Shown in pieces: positions 9,960 to 20,724 of a DNA stretch of 34,523 nt. The notes under the pieces are model-generated. The model saw only the letters and a list, made by a program, of their open reading frames with translations, was not told where the DNA came from and ran no database searches. The stretch comes from Cerioporus squamosus (Eukaryota; Basidiomycota; Agaricomycetes; Polyporales; Polyporaceae), in the NCBI GenBank assembly GCA_022592435.1, contig JABYQS010000296.1, positions 1 to 34,523 on the forward strand, given 5' to 3'. Position 1 is the stretch's first letter. Each line of letters starts with the position of its first letter. The position numbers and the translations under genes were made by a program.

Positions 9960-10214
9960 GACATCCTGCCGTCGTCGCTCTTGACATGATCGGTTCAGTT
10001 GGATCACTCACCGCTGCATAAGCAGCATATCTTCACAGACGCCATCTGAGTTCTGGGCGCTGAACCACTGAACCACACAAGACAGGTGCAATGTTCCTAG
10101 TAAGTGTTCGAAAGAAGCTCGCAGTTTCGATGGGTCGGATACGCGCCGCCTGGCTCTTACTTATATGCCCATGCCTCGTATCAGACTTCCCCACACCTCT
10201 TCTGTCCCCTCACC

Positions 10215-11666
10215 ATGCCTCGTTCAACCTCCAAGCTCAAGGCCTGGGATATCTACGCGAAAGAGCTGGGCCACCTTGGTTATGGCTATCCCCTCTGGGT
10301 CCCAGAGCCTTCGCCCGAGTCTGGCGAGGTTCGGCTCGGAGATGTGGGATACCTGAGCCAAGGAAAGTTCTGCTTTTTGTTCAACTGCATGCGCGGTGTG
10401 GATGATCCGGTGAATCGCAACGGCGTCCCGAAGGGTTCAAGCTCTTCGTACCTCCGGATGGCCCTGGGGAGGAGTCTGCAAAGACTATCCGCAACTATAT
10501 CATGGATCCCATACTTCTATGTGGAAACGCGCATTCCACTACCGTCAACTTGAACGCTTCTCTCAGGTATGAACTTGCTGCTGTCGTGTACTTCGTAGCG
10601 GCTGATGTCTCATTCAGCGCGGGCACCGTTGCTCAGGGAGAGGGCACACTGAGCTACGAAGTGAAACAGAAGACCGGGGCATATCTTGCACTCAATCATC
10701 CTGCACACCAGACCAGTCTGCACTGCACCGAGTCCGTATCCCAGTATCTCCGGGCACACCACGCTAAGTGGCAGGATTACGCGATTGAGCGCCGCGGCCG
10801 ATGGATCAAGACTCAACACATACTGTTTGTCACCGGGTTCGTCAAGACGGCGATGTGGGCTGTTGGCGCGTTCAGACACGGGAGCTCTTCTGCGACTCTG
10901 AAGATCGACGCTGGGGCCATGTTCACCAGTGGCCTGTCGGCGTCCGCCGGCGCGGCCATTTCGGTGACCGATTGCAGTGAACCCATGTCTCTCTATCGCC
11001 GCGGACCAGTGGAGCGACTCCCTTGGAAGGACGACGTTCCGCATCCAAATGATCAATGCATCTTCATCCAGTACGCTCATATCAAACTTCGCTTCCCCTG
11101 CGTCTCTCCGAGTGGCAGACTGGGACAGTTCAGCTACCCGCGAGCCTATTCAGTGACTGGTTCCGAGCCCCCAAAGATCAGCGTTTTAGAGTGGATCTCG
11201 CAAGAAATCTTCCGCAGCGGCCTCGCATACTTGCACTACGATCGTCGATCGTGACGAATACACCATAGCCTACCATGGTAACAAGTCCAGACCCGAGGTG
11301 CGTGCGGCTCGCGTCGCCTTCAGATGCGCGACATCAACTCGCTGTTGACTTGGGCCGCATGTCACAGAATGATTACGGGATCGACGAAGAAGCGTTGGAC
11401 TATGTTCTTCAGGTATGCTTTCTGCTCAGTTGTCACCATCGTCACTCCCGAAGTCTAACTACTGTCCGACACGTACAGCACTGCGCGGACGCGCCCATCG
11501 CTTGTGCTACGTCTCAAGACTTGTACAATCTGCACCAGGTGAGTGTTTGCGTCACCACAACAAGGCGCGAGCAAACATGGGATCCTCGCAGGCTCGGCGT
11601 GCGTGCAACACCCCGCCCCGCACGCGGGACGGGTTATTCCCCGGGCTTGATGATATGCGTGCGTGA
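10215..11666 (+). pseudogene. Frame-broken member of an uncharacterised Agaricomycete family
   Basis: The start is ATG 10215: KLKAWDIYAKELGHLGYGYP, then GDVGYLSQGKF and DPVNRNGVPKG. At 10431-10436 (AAGGGT) the sense moves to another frame, as if one G were missing, and continues FKLFVPPDGPGEE, ILLCGNAHSTTVNLNASL. A 51-nt intron (10567-10617) follows, then HHAKWQDYAIERRGRW, FVTGFVKTAMWAVGAF and QCIFIQYAHIKLRF. The C-terminal exons are DYGIDEEALDYVLQ to 11412, HCADAPIACATSQDLYNLHQ (11479-11538) and 11592-11666, all with GT-AG borders. The join between about 11130 and 11275 is unresolved. The order of blocks agrees with a family I know only as hypothetical fungal proteins (WxxxxVE, FVxGFVKTxxWAV, CIFxxYxxIK, then LDYxLxxxxxxxIAxAxxxDLY). 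No enzyme motif is visible. It is called a pseudogene because of the frame break, but a sequencing error would make it an ordinary gene. Confidence 0.7.
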
Positions 11667-12544
11667 TCTCCTTGGCACCAAAACACACGGTATGATACTC
11701 ACGACGCGCCAGGGGACTGGAATCCTGTGCCAATGGTCGTAGAAAGCACGGCTCCGAATCTCTACGAAATCGATGACCTACGGCGTATGTCCGTCGCCCC
11801 TGCCTCCACCACCTTTCTCTCCCATGCTGCCCGGTCAAATGCAGTATCTTCCTTCCTCCTCCTCCTGTTCCTCCTCCCTCTCATCCTCCTCCCTCTCCTA
11901 TTCCTTCTGAGCTCCCGTCGATTCGTACCCTAACTGAGTGATCACGGGGGTACGTATCTGCGATCTCAGTTGTCCTACCTCCGAAGCTCATTATTGGCTA
12001 GTCACCAAGCAGTGGGTCGGATCAAGCCTTCAGGCTTCAGACTCAGGAGTGAGAATGCTGCACGAGAAGGGGTGCAAGCACGGTCACACATAGTTGGCAG
12101 GACAGTATGATAAGTACAGCACGCGCATCCAACGAGTGCAGACCGCATCAGTGTTCGAGTTCTCGGTTCCATGAAACTATTACTTGCGGAGTCGAATTGG
12201 AGTGACAAGTGTCCTCACGAACGAGCGTCAGCGAGGGTTGAATCCTCGCGGTTGCCACATAGTCTGATCCAATACCAGACGCGTCGGGTCAAGCACAAGG
12301 TGCCATATCCACGTTCCTGTTCTCCCTTGACTTGCCGGACAGCAATGAGGCGAGTCTGCCCCTTCAGTCCGGCTGTACCAGACATTCGCGACATGGCTGC
12401 ATCTTTGTAGACGTGAGATTCGTACATCATGCAGCTGCTAGCCCCACACGATACGTCCGAAAGAGTCCGATTGTCCCCTAATACAAATAGTCCACTAGCA
12501 GGAATGACAGTCAATGCGATTCAATGGTTTCGCGCCGAGTCTTC
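11667..12544. other. Intergenic region with a pyrimidine tract
   Basis: Convergent space between the frame-broken gene and the secreted lectin-like gene. A CT-only-like tract runs from about 11850 to 11910 (repeats of CCTCCT). No gene is supported. A tRNA-like arm at 12231-12249 was examined and rejected. Confidence 0.55.
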
Positions 12545-13159
12545 TTAAGTGGAAACGGGCTTCGGATCCCACAACTGGAGGTGGAGAAGCACGTCGTTGC
12601 ACTCCGCAAGCGACACCTATCGCACACTTGCATCAGCACAAGCACCTCCGACAACAGCCGCAAGAACAAGCACTCACCGGCACGCCACGCGCCGCCCTCC
12701 CGAGCGTGAGGCAGTTCCCGTCCGCGTTCGAGACCGTCGCGGGCGACTCGTTGACCGTCCAGATCTGCGCGTCGTCCTCGGGGTCGCAGTCCGCGATGTA
12801 CAGCGTCTGGTTCGCCGAGCCGGGCACGACGCCGTTCGCGGTGATGCACCAGTCGCCGTACGCGATTTGCGTGGGGACACCGGTGCCGTACACGGGGAAG
12901 AGCGCGGTGATGTCGTTCGAGGAGCCGTCCCCTGGGAGGGCGGCGACGAGGTTGGCGCCTGGCGCGCCGGTCTCGGGGGCGAAGACGAGGGAGGTGTCTG
13001 TCGTGAGATGCGTTTAGTGTCGTCGTGGATGCATGAGGAAGAGGGTAGCATACTCTGGGTGGAGAAGAAGTGCGCGGCGGAGCCTTCGGGCACGAAGTCG
13101 GCGGCGACGAAAGGTACGACAGCAGCAACGATGGAGAAGAGGGCGGCAAAGGACTTCAT
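12545..13159 (-). CDS. Secreted QxW (ricin-B-like, CBM13-type) protein
   Basis: Three exons, 13159-13054, 12997-12678 and 12616-12545, give 165 residues. Residues 1-20 (MKSFAALFSIVAAVVPFVAA) are a clear signal peptide with an Ala-x-Ala-type cleavage site. The mature part contains YGDWCITANGVVPGSANQTL, then QIW (113-115), NADGNCLTLG (126-135), VSLAECND and QLW (156-158). Repeated Q-x-W plus CLTLG and C-x-D blocks are the signature of the beta-trefoil carbohydrate-binding fold. Only about one trefoil's worth is present and there is no catalytic or toxic partner domain, so a sugar-binding or structural secreted role is inferred. The Asn-Xaa-Ser/Thr sites NTS, NQT and NES could be glycosylated. 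Introns of 56 and 61 nt have GTATGC and GTGAGT donors. It ends with TAA. Confidence 0.82.
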
Positions 13160-14501
13160 GGTGGTGACGGTGATGCTTCTGAGAATTGGGGACGATGATC
13201 GTGCAGGTCCTAGACCCGACGCACCACTCTTTATAGGACAACGAGGGCGGTCACAGGTGGGGTCGGCGACGCCTGACGCTGAAACACGTCGTACTACGTC
13301 AAATGCTAGTTCCGACTCTCCGAGCCTCCGACTTCGGGCATGGACAGCCTGGGCGGGGCGTCATAGGGCTGAACACGCCGCCATCATGCATGTGCTCGCT
13401 GCGTGCGGCAAGCGTGCGGTGGTTGGACAGCCGCGTGCCATGGCCAGAGTCGCCAGACGGATGATTTTGAATGGATGGAGGTGCGTACCGTATTGATTGA
13501 TGATACTGTGGATCGTGATGAATGGGTGGATGTATCTTGGCCAGGGCACTGCTTCGGGTGGCGGTATCCTCGTCCAGTAGTCACACACCTAGTTCCCTGT
13601 GCTGTGCACTACCTGCATGTGTTCTGGATGCGAGTGCGTAGCACCTCGGGCGGGGAAGCTCCCGCCTGAAACTACCCTGGCGAGCTGCAGCGGTCCACGC
13701 ACGCACATCGCATGGCAACCTCCATCTTCAATGCACTGACGTAGCAACGAGGGACAAACAGGCCAGGACACATGAGCACGGATATTTGCAAGGGAGGGGT
13801 GACAGCTTGAAATGGTGCAATGAGCCGTGAATGGAGTTGAGGTCGAGGTACGCAGGGAGCGGTCTTGAATATAATGGCAAACAATGCAAGTACTAGAGGG
13901 GAAGAGGAAAACAGATAGAAGACGACACACCATGAGTCTCACTGTCTCTCATTATTCATACCAGTCCCGGAGCGAATCTGAAAGGAGGGTTCAACGTCCC
14001 CACTGCTAGTACTCCTGGCTGGGATCGAGCCGTAGATCTCAGGAATGGGGGAGCGTCGTTCATATGAAAGCCCAGAGGAAAGCAAGCAGATAATGCACAT
14101 GGACATGTCCTCCGAGTCCATGGAGTTCTATGGAGTTGCGGGGAGAATGCAAGCCGTGAAAAGTTCCAATGAGGCAACAATGACTCGGAGGCGAACATGT
14201 AGTAGACGCGCGTCGGTCCGAGGACCGACCAGTACTGAGTAAACTTCATTGATCCTCGAGCTTGTCACCTCCACCCTCCTCCAGGACATTCACCACAGAC
14301 ATCTCACTAGTCGCTCTGACCTGTCACTACCATCGTTTGGTACTCATGCGGACCATCGACTCGTGCGACGGCGAACCAGACGGACTGCTGTTCCGGAGAT
14401 GCTCGTCAAGCTTCCTCCTCTGTACTGACTGCGACTGGCTCCCCGCTCGGTGCCAGGCACCTGCAAATGATACCTGCTCTCCTCGTACTCCTCGGACTTC
14501 C
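13160..14501. other. Intergenic region with no gene seen
   Basis: About 1.3 kb between the secreted protein's promoter and the dehydrogenase pseudogene. Several overlapping frames of 60-120 residues exist on both strands, without motifs or splice-consistent continuation. I see no transposon or repeat. Confidence 0.5.
13230..13235 (-). promoter_or_regulatory. TATA box of the secreted QxW gene
   Basis: The minus strand reads TATAAA about 71 bp upstream of the ATG at 13159, a typical distance for a well-expressed fungal secreted protein. The match is exact; activity is inferred. Confidence 0.6.
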
Positions 14502-14843
14502 ATGGCGACACAGAAATCTTTTACTCCTGGTCGGCTGGTCCGCAGGAGGTTCTCGTTGAAGTCGCCGCCACCGCCTTAATCTGCTTGGCTGGAAGATTCA
14601 AACGTGCGGTATTCTCGTACAGAACCAGCGGCTGCGACGCCGCGGGCACCGTCTCAGAGGTTGGAGGCGAGGTGAAGAGCCTCGCTCAAGGGGACAAGTT
14701 GTGAGCCATCGCTTGAATGGCTATATGCATTCGGGACTGATGTTTCCTGCAGCGTCTTCCGAGACAAAATTTCACCAACACACACGCGACCTTGCAGCAT
14801 TACTGTCTGGCCCCGGCGGACTTCAATTCCGAGGTGCCTAAGC
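14502..14843 (+). pseudogene. Decayed medium-chain dehydrogenase/reductase, 5' part only
   Basis: It starts with ATG 14502 (MATQKSF), then jumps frame to GPQEVLVEVAATAL, frame again to GWKIQTCGILVQN, and back to GCDAAGTVSEVGGEVKSLAQ followed by GDK. These are the ordered N-terminal blocks of the GroES-like domain of the three intact neighbours, linked by at least three frame jumps and a deletion of about 15 residues near the start. A 52-nt intron (14701-14752, GTGAGC to CTGCAG) follows GDK in phase 2. Then HYCLAPADFNSEVPK appears, again after a frame change. Nothing of the nucleotide-binding half is recognisable downstream. This cannot encode a working enzyme even if one base were miscalled. 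It points the same way as the intact plus-strand copies and marks the left end of the array. Confidence 0.88.
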
Positions 14844-15746
14844 GGTAATCCGTTGGATGCCTGGTATGGCTCTTTGTTCATGGCATTGTTCCCGACCCCG
14901 ATGCATCCCGAATGTGGCGTCGCCCTCCAGAGAGAGACGAGTTACGCCTTGCGATAGCTTTCAGCCGGCATCCTCTTCGAAGGACACGCTCTGTGAGGGA
15001 TGTTCAAACTTCACAGTGACCGCCCATGCCCACCTCCCTGCAACCGGCAACTTGAAACAGGTCGCTCTTCCTCCGGAGCCTCGCGGACTATATCCTGAAT
15101 GTAGGGTCGCCATACAATATTCTCATACCAGCGAAAGTCGTTGAGCAAGCGCCGCTCCGTAAAAGCTCGTATACGATGCGCGAGGTATCCGTGGTTAACG
15201 TCCGTCCTTATAACAGCGGACGGTGACTTACAAGCGCGTAAGCAGCTGTGGTCGACTCGGATGGTCGGTTCCCGTTCGTTCCTACATATCGTCGATGGCG
15301 TTACGTGTTCATGCGCTACTCTACGTGGGTCGTTGACTTGTTGCGCCTATGCCACTGTGACCTCCGAGGCGCGCATACCGCAGGCACGATGATGTCTCGG
15401 AGCGCACGAGGTAGGTGAGAACACCTGGAGGATGCGACCATGGTTAACCTCGCTCCCACTAGGCGATGCATTCGTCAGCGAGCCCGATCGCCCCTCCAAA
15501 TCTGGCAATAGTCTGGTGTCCGATGCTCCGTACCCACATACAACTCCGATGGCCGCACCCAGACGTCGCACGCGCTCTCACTTGCGCGTCCGGGCCCTCC
15601 TCCCATTCGAGCCCCAGTATCACCAGCCCGTGTCCGATCCGTTCGCTGAACGATCGCAGCGCCATTGCGACGCATAAGTACTTAAGGACAGACCACGAGG
15701 AACGAACTCTCTCCATACACCACCGCGATCGCACACAAGTACTACG
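14844..15746. other. Intergenic region with no gene seen
   Basis: About 0.9 kb between the pseudogene and the first intact dehydrogenase. I looked for the missing downstream half of the pseudogene (its glycine-rich GGSSSVG block and the PN-VE-LPNGL tail) and did not see it. The last 100 bp are the promoter and leader of the next gene. Confidence 0.5.
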
Positions 15747-17011
15747 ATGGCCCCTACAACGCAAAAGATTCTTGGCGTCCCCGAGCCTGCCGCGCCATGG
15801 AAGATCTACGAGGACTGGCCCGTGCCCGCGCCTGGCCCGAAGGACGTGCTCCTCAAGGTCGTCGCTGCGGCTCTCAATCCCGCAGATTGGGGCATCCAGT
15901 CCGCGCCGACCAAACCGCCGATGGTCACAGAGTACCCGTTCATCGGCGGCCTTGACGGCGCGGGGATCGTTGAGGAGGTCGGGGCGGAGGTCACGAACTT
16001 CGCGAAGGGAGACAAGGTGCTCTTCCCTGGCGGGTTTACGCACGACAGGGCGACGTTCAAACAGTACACTTTGGCACCTGCGACGAACGTCGCGAAGGTG
16101 CGTCTGGTCTGCACGGAGTGGCGATGGCCCTTGCACCTGCTGACACGCGCGACTTGTAGATCCCGGACAACCTCTCGTTCGAGCAGGCTGCGTCCGTCCC
16201 ACTCTGTGTCGCGACCGTCGCCGCTGGCATCTGGGCACACGAGCCCGGCGCTAGCTCTCTCGGCTTCCCGGCGCCTTGGGAAGAAGGTGGTCTGACCAAG
16301 TTCAAGGGCAAGGCAGCCTTCATCTCCGGGGGCTCTTCGTCTGTCGGACAGTACGGTATGTCGTCTGCGCGCAATCTCGACGATCCGCCATTGCTGACAC
16401 TTCTGTCCTAGCGATCCAGCTGGCGAGGATTCAAGGCTTCTCGCCCATCATCGCCACCTCCTCGCTCAAGCACGCCGACTACCTCAAGTCCCTCGGGGCC
16501 ACGCACGTGCTCGACCGCTCCCTACCGCCTGCGGACATCCTCGCGGAGCTGCCAAAGCTCACTGGGGGCCAGCCGATCGTGTACGCGTACGACGCGATCT
16601 CAGTGGCGGAGACGCAGCACCTCGCGTACGACGCGCTCGCGCCGGAGGGTTCGCTCGTCCTCGTGCACCCGTTCTCGACGGAGATCCTCGCGGAGAAGGT
16701 GCAGCGCGACGGCGGGTCGAAGAAGATCGCGCGGCCGTATGCGAGCTTGCAGTGGCCGGGGAACGTCAAGCTCGGGGAGGAGCTGTATGCGAGGCTGACG
16801 GAGTGGCTGGAGAAGGGGATCCTGGTGGTATGTATTCATCTCCTTTGTCACCGTGTGCGCGTAGAGGCTGATAAGAATGCTCTGTGTGCAGCCGAACAGG
16901 GTCGAGATCCTTCCGAACGGTCTTGCTGGGATCCCGGAGGGACTGGAGCGCATGAAGAACAAGCAGGTCAGCGGAACCAAGCTCATCGCGCATCCCCAGG
17001 AGACCGCATGA
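15747..17011 (+). CDS. Zinc-independent medium-chain dehydrogenase/reductase, copy 1
   Basis: Four exons, 15747-16097, 16160-16355, 16412-16827 and 16892-17011, give 360 residues. The GroES-like N-terminal domain runs to about residue 117 (PAPGPKDVLLKVVAAALNP, DGAGIVEEVGAEV, FAKGDKV). The Rossmann domain follows, with the dinucleotide loop GGSSSVGQ at about 174-181 and then GATHVLDR. The C-terminus is PNGLAGIPEGLERM and KLIAHPQETA. The Cys/His zinc ligands of classical alcohol dehydrogenases are absent at the expected places (NPADW instead). It therefore belongs to the quinone-oxidoreductase or enoyl-reductase-like branch, where NAD(P)H-dependent reduction of an activated double bond or carbonyl is usual. 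The substrate is unknown. Fungal relatives include ToxD-like and trans-enoyl-reductase-like proteins, but no polyketide synthase is present here. It is the first of three intact copies. Confidence 0.92.
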
Positions 17012-17772
17012 TGATGGTAGATGCAAGGAGTGCAGCGCGGACCGCATATTCGATGTACGATAGGTTGCAGCGGTAACTGAGGGTTTTTGATCGTCTCGGT
17101 AAATGACAAGAGCAGTGTGCATTGTGAGTAAGGTTCACTGTAGGTGTACGCTACAAGAGCGATCCTTTCGCAAAAGAACGCTATAGATCGATCCGAATGA
17201 CCATGTCCATAAGTTCTCGTGGTAAGTGATACCGACCGCTCGAAGTGTTGGACAGACGCTGATGTAGAACCGAAGGGAACTGAGGAGAAGTGGCGCAGCC
17301 ACCGAATGTTCTACTGCATAGGACAACGGAAGCAAAGCGTGTCGATCCAGGTCGATCCCAACTTTGGCCACCTCTGGACTGCGCTTCCAGAATCATTTGT
17401 CAGCGATCTTGCCGTGAGTTATCTCCGATGTCGCAGTTGTTCCCAACCACACTTACTCATCCCGAACGCACCATCACTTCCTTCGAGCCCGGGATTCCCA
17501 AGCGACGACTTAACCATTCCGTCTATGGCCCGGCAACGAGCCAGCTGCAGGTGAGCGCCACCCCAACTCCGAGTGTGTCTGACACTGGCGACATGTCGCT
17601 GAACATCTCGCACACCCTCGCAGAGGTTGACGACATTTGGGACGTAGGGCTTTCCTGGCGGTATTTAATGCAGCGATGAAAGCCCGCCAACAGGTCTCTC
17701 CAACCCCACTCTCCGACCTCATAATCCTCCTCGCTTGTTACTTAGTACCATCCATCTTCCATCTCGACACCC
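17012..17772. other. Intergenic region between dehydrogenase copies 1 and 2
   Basis: About 760 bp. A plus frame at 17219-17430 has some coding character (KQSVSIQVDPNFGHLWTALP) followed by a GTGAGT at 17413, but it has no recognisable family and no splice partner that I can defend. An AT-rich TATTTAAT word at 17664-17671, about 105 bp before the copy 2 start, is a possible TATA-like element. Confidence 0.45.
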
Positions 17773-19253
17773 ATGTCTGGAACGCAGAAAGCCCTGTACC
17801 TCCCCGCTCGCGCAGGCAAGTGGGTCGTCGGCGAGGCCCCCATCTACCGCCCGGGTCCCAAGGACGTCCTCGTGAAGGTCGTAGCGGCGGGCCTGAACCC
17901 GCTCGACTGGAAGCTCGTCGACACGCCCTTCTCCGTCTTCATCCCGTCGTACCCCTTCATCTCCGGCTCGGACGGCGCTGGGATCGTCGAGGAGGTCGGT
18001 GCGGAGGTCACCACGCTCGTCAAAGGCGATAAGATGTACGTATGCACGGTCCATGTGATCGTACACGCTTCACTGCTACTTCGTCCGGCGTTGCCTTCTG
18101 AGCGGAATTGCGCGTTCATGCCCTATGGACGTGAAGCGTGCGTCCAGGACAGAAGGCCACGAAGGACAGAAGGGGCAGAAGCGCGAAATGACTGAGACGA
18201 GACTTCTGACTGACTATGGACGCACAGTCTCTTCCAGGGCTACTTCGCCAACGAACAGGCAACATTCCAGCAGTACTGTCTCGTGGAGGCCGCCCTCGCG
18301 GCAAAGGTTTGTCCGCCTCCCGTAGCTGGTCTCGAATGTCACGCTGACCGATTCCGTTGTGCAGATCCCGGACAACATCTCGTTCGACGAGGCCGCCTCC
18401 GTCCCGCTCGGCCTGGGCACCGTCGTGCTCGCGCTCTACAACCACGCCCAGAAGGAGGATCAAGCCCTGCGCTTCACCCCCAGGAACGACAGGTCTGCCC
18501 GCCTCACCCCTCCCTGGGCCGAAGGCGGCACGACCAAATACGCCGGCAAGGCCGCCTTCATCATCGGCGGCGCGTCCTCCGTCGGGCAATACGGTACGTG
18601 CATATGCTCGTCGACCATCCCCAAAGTTCATACATACCTATACTTACTGACCGTCCGTCCGCCAGCCATCCAAGTCGCCAAGCTCGCGAACTTCTCGCCC
18701 ATCATCACCACCGCCTCCCCGCACAACACCGCCTACCTCACCTCCCTCGGCGCCACGCACATCGTCGACCGCGCCATCGACCCCTCCGCCATCCTCGCCG
18801 AGCTCCCCAAGCTCACCGCCGGCAAGCCCATCGAGCTCGTATTCGACTCCATCGCCCTCCCCGAGACCCAGGTGCTCGCGTACCAGGCCGCCGCCCCGGG
18901 CGCGAACGTGATCCTCCTCCTGCCGGACGTCATCCCCGCCGAGGTCAAGAAGCCCGAGGACGGGAAGCGCGTCTCGGGCGTCGCCGGGAACGTGCACTTC
19001 CCGGACACCAGGGCGTGCGGCGAGGAGCTGTTCGCGCGGCTGACGGAGTGGCTCGAGAAGGGCATCATCAAGGTCAGTGTGCCAGGTTTGAGAGTGGAGA
19101 GCGTCCTGGCTGACAGTGGACGCGTTGACACAGCCGAACAAGGTCGAGGTGCTGCCCAACGGCCTCGCAGGCATCCCGGACGGCCTGGCGAGGCTCGAAG
19201 CCGGGAAGGTCAGCGCGACCAAGCTCATCGCCCGTCCTCAGGAGACTCCTTGA
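17773..19253 (+). CDS. Zinc-independent medium-chain dehydrogenase/reductase, copy 2
   Basis: Five exons, 17773-18035, 18228-18306, 18365-18593, 18666-19072 and 19134-19253, give 365 residues. The blocks are the same as in copy 1: YRPGPKDVLVKVVAAGLNP, DGAGIVEEVGAEV, LVKGDKI, then FQQYCLVEAALAAKIPDN, the nucleotide loop GGASSVGQ (about 182-189), GATHIVDR and the tail PNGLAGIPDGLARL. It has an insertion of about ten residues before the loop (residues 144-155, QKEDQALRFTPR) compared with copy 1. An extra 192-nt intron (18036-18227, phase 2) splits the GDKI segment; copies 1 and 3 lack it and the upstream pseudogene has it. Zinc ligands are again missing. It faces copy 3, whose stop codon is 233 bp away. 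Function as for copy 1; divergence between the copies suggests different substrates rather than dosage. Confidence 0.92.
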
Positions 19254-19486
19254 GGGAGTGATTGCATCCCCGCCATTCGGATCTACCCCGGGAAAGGATG
19301 GAGCTCTAACAGTCTTGTACCATCCTCAGTCTTGTTCAGGAGACTCAGATGAATCTTCATGCTTCAACTTACCTCACTCTACTGCTCGTTTGCGGGATTG
19401 GCTGGTGCGGTTCGCCGCAGACGATGATTGAATGGAAAAGGCACTTCACAGTAGATTACAAACAACCTCAACGGGGGTTACATCTC

Positions 19487-20724
19487 TCACTCGGTCTCGG
19501 AGGGGTGGACTACCAACTTCGAAGCGCTGACTTGATTGGCCTTCAGCTTCTGCAGTCCGACGGTGACTCCGCCCAAACCTCCCGGAATCACCTCGACGTT
19601 GACCGGCTAATGATGCGGGCGTTGCAAATTAGCGAGTCGATTCCTTCCGAGTTCGGCGAACCAGCTCACCTTGATATCACCGGACTCCAGGAGCGCAGGG
19701 AGTGCACGCCACAACGTCTTGCTAAAATCCTGGTTGTGCGGGAAATGGACTATCCCATGAATCTGAGTAACGATGCGTCCCTCGCTCGTCTGCTTGACCG
19801 CTTCGGGGAGCACGACGACCAGCTTGCCGCCTGGAGCGAGCAGCCCATACGCCGCGCTCTGTGTCTCAGGGAGCGAGATCGCGTCGTACACGGCGGAGAC
19901 CAGCCCTCCCGCGAGCTTCGTCACTTCTGCGCGGAGCGTGTCCGCGGAGAGGTTGCGGTCGAGGACGTGCGTCGCTCCATACGATTTGACTAGCTCTGCG
20001 TTCTTGAGGGAGGCGGTGGTGATGATGGGTGAGAAGCCGGACAACTTGGCCAGCTGAATTGCTGTGGGAAGCACAAGAGATTATGGTGAGCGAACCATCT
20101 AGAAAGACACGGGTATAAGCGACACGCACCGAGCGATCCAACGACGCTGGATCCACCGATGACCACGAGTGGAACGCCAGCATACTTGCCCCTACCGCCC
20201 TCGACCCAAGGAGCGACGAACTTCGTGACTCCCTGCGGGTGGTACAACCCGATGCCAGCGGTGGCGACGGCAAGCGGGACGGTGGCGGCTTGATCGAAAG
20301 AGACCTTCTCAGGAATCTGTTCCGATGTCTCTCAGCTTCACGTTCATCTGCCACAGCCAGTAATGTAACGCCAGTAGCTCACCTTGGCAGCAAGGTCAGC
20401 AGTAATCAAGGTATACTCCTGGTAGCCTGCACGATCGTTCTCGAGGAAGCCTTCGTACAGGACGCGATCGCCCTTCTTGAGCGAGGTGACGCCTTCACCC
20501 ACCGCCTCGACGACACCAGCGGCGTCGAGGCCGATGATGGCCGGGTACTTCTCAATGAAGAGCCCGACGGCTTGGATCTTCCAGTCGACGGGGTTCAGTC
20601 CGACAGCTGCGTTCTTGACGAGGACGTCGCCCGGACCAGGCTTGGGAACGTCACGGGTCTCCACAGTGAAGTTGCCCTGCTTGGTCGGCAGGAAGAGGGC
20701 CTTCTGTTGAGCAGGAGTAGACAT
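19487..20724 (-). CDS. Zinc-independent medium-chain dehydrogenase/reductase, copy 3
   Basis: Four exons, 20724-20383, 20316-20130, 20061-19670 and 19606-19487, give 346 residues. The start is MSTPAQQKALFL at ATG 20724; upstream in-frame sequence is unrelated. The GroES domain includes VPKPGPGDVLVKNAAVGLNP, VDWKIQ, LDAAGVVEAVGEGVTSLKKG and ENDRAGYQEYTL. The nucleotide loop is GGSSVVGS (about 168-175), followed by GATHVLDRNL and a tail PGGLGGVTVGLQKL. The intron sites after AAK (phase 0), within the GG(S)SxVG(Q/S) loop segment (phase 1) and before the final PxxVEV exon (phase 0) match copies 1 and 2 exactly. It is the most divergent of the three and lies on the opposite strand, convergent with copy 2, so the array includes an inversion or an independent insertion. 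The substrate is unknown. Confidence 0.92.

Noticed and set aside
12231..12249. T-arm-like sequence (GCGAGG-GTTGAAT-CCTCGC) of a tRNA
   Set aside because: No A-box, D-arm, anticodon arm or acceptor stem can be drawn at the right distance upstream, and the loop lacks the standard TTCRA core.
12549..13496. 315-residue plus-strand ORF
   Set aside because: It lies antisense to the spliced secreted QxW gene, whose signal peptide, motifs and splice sites are convincing.
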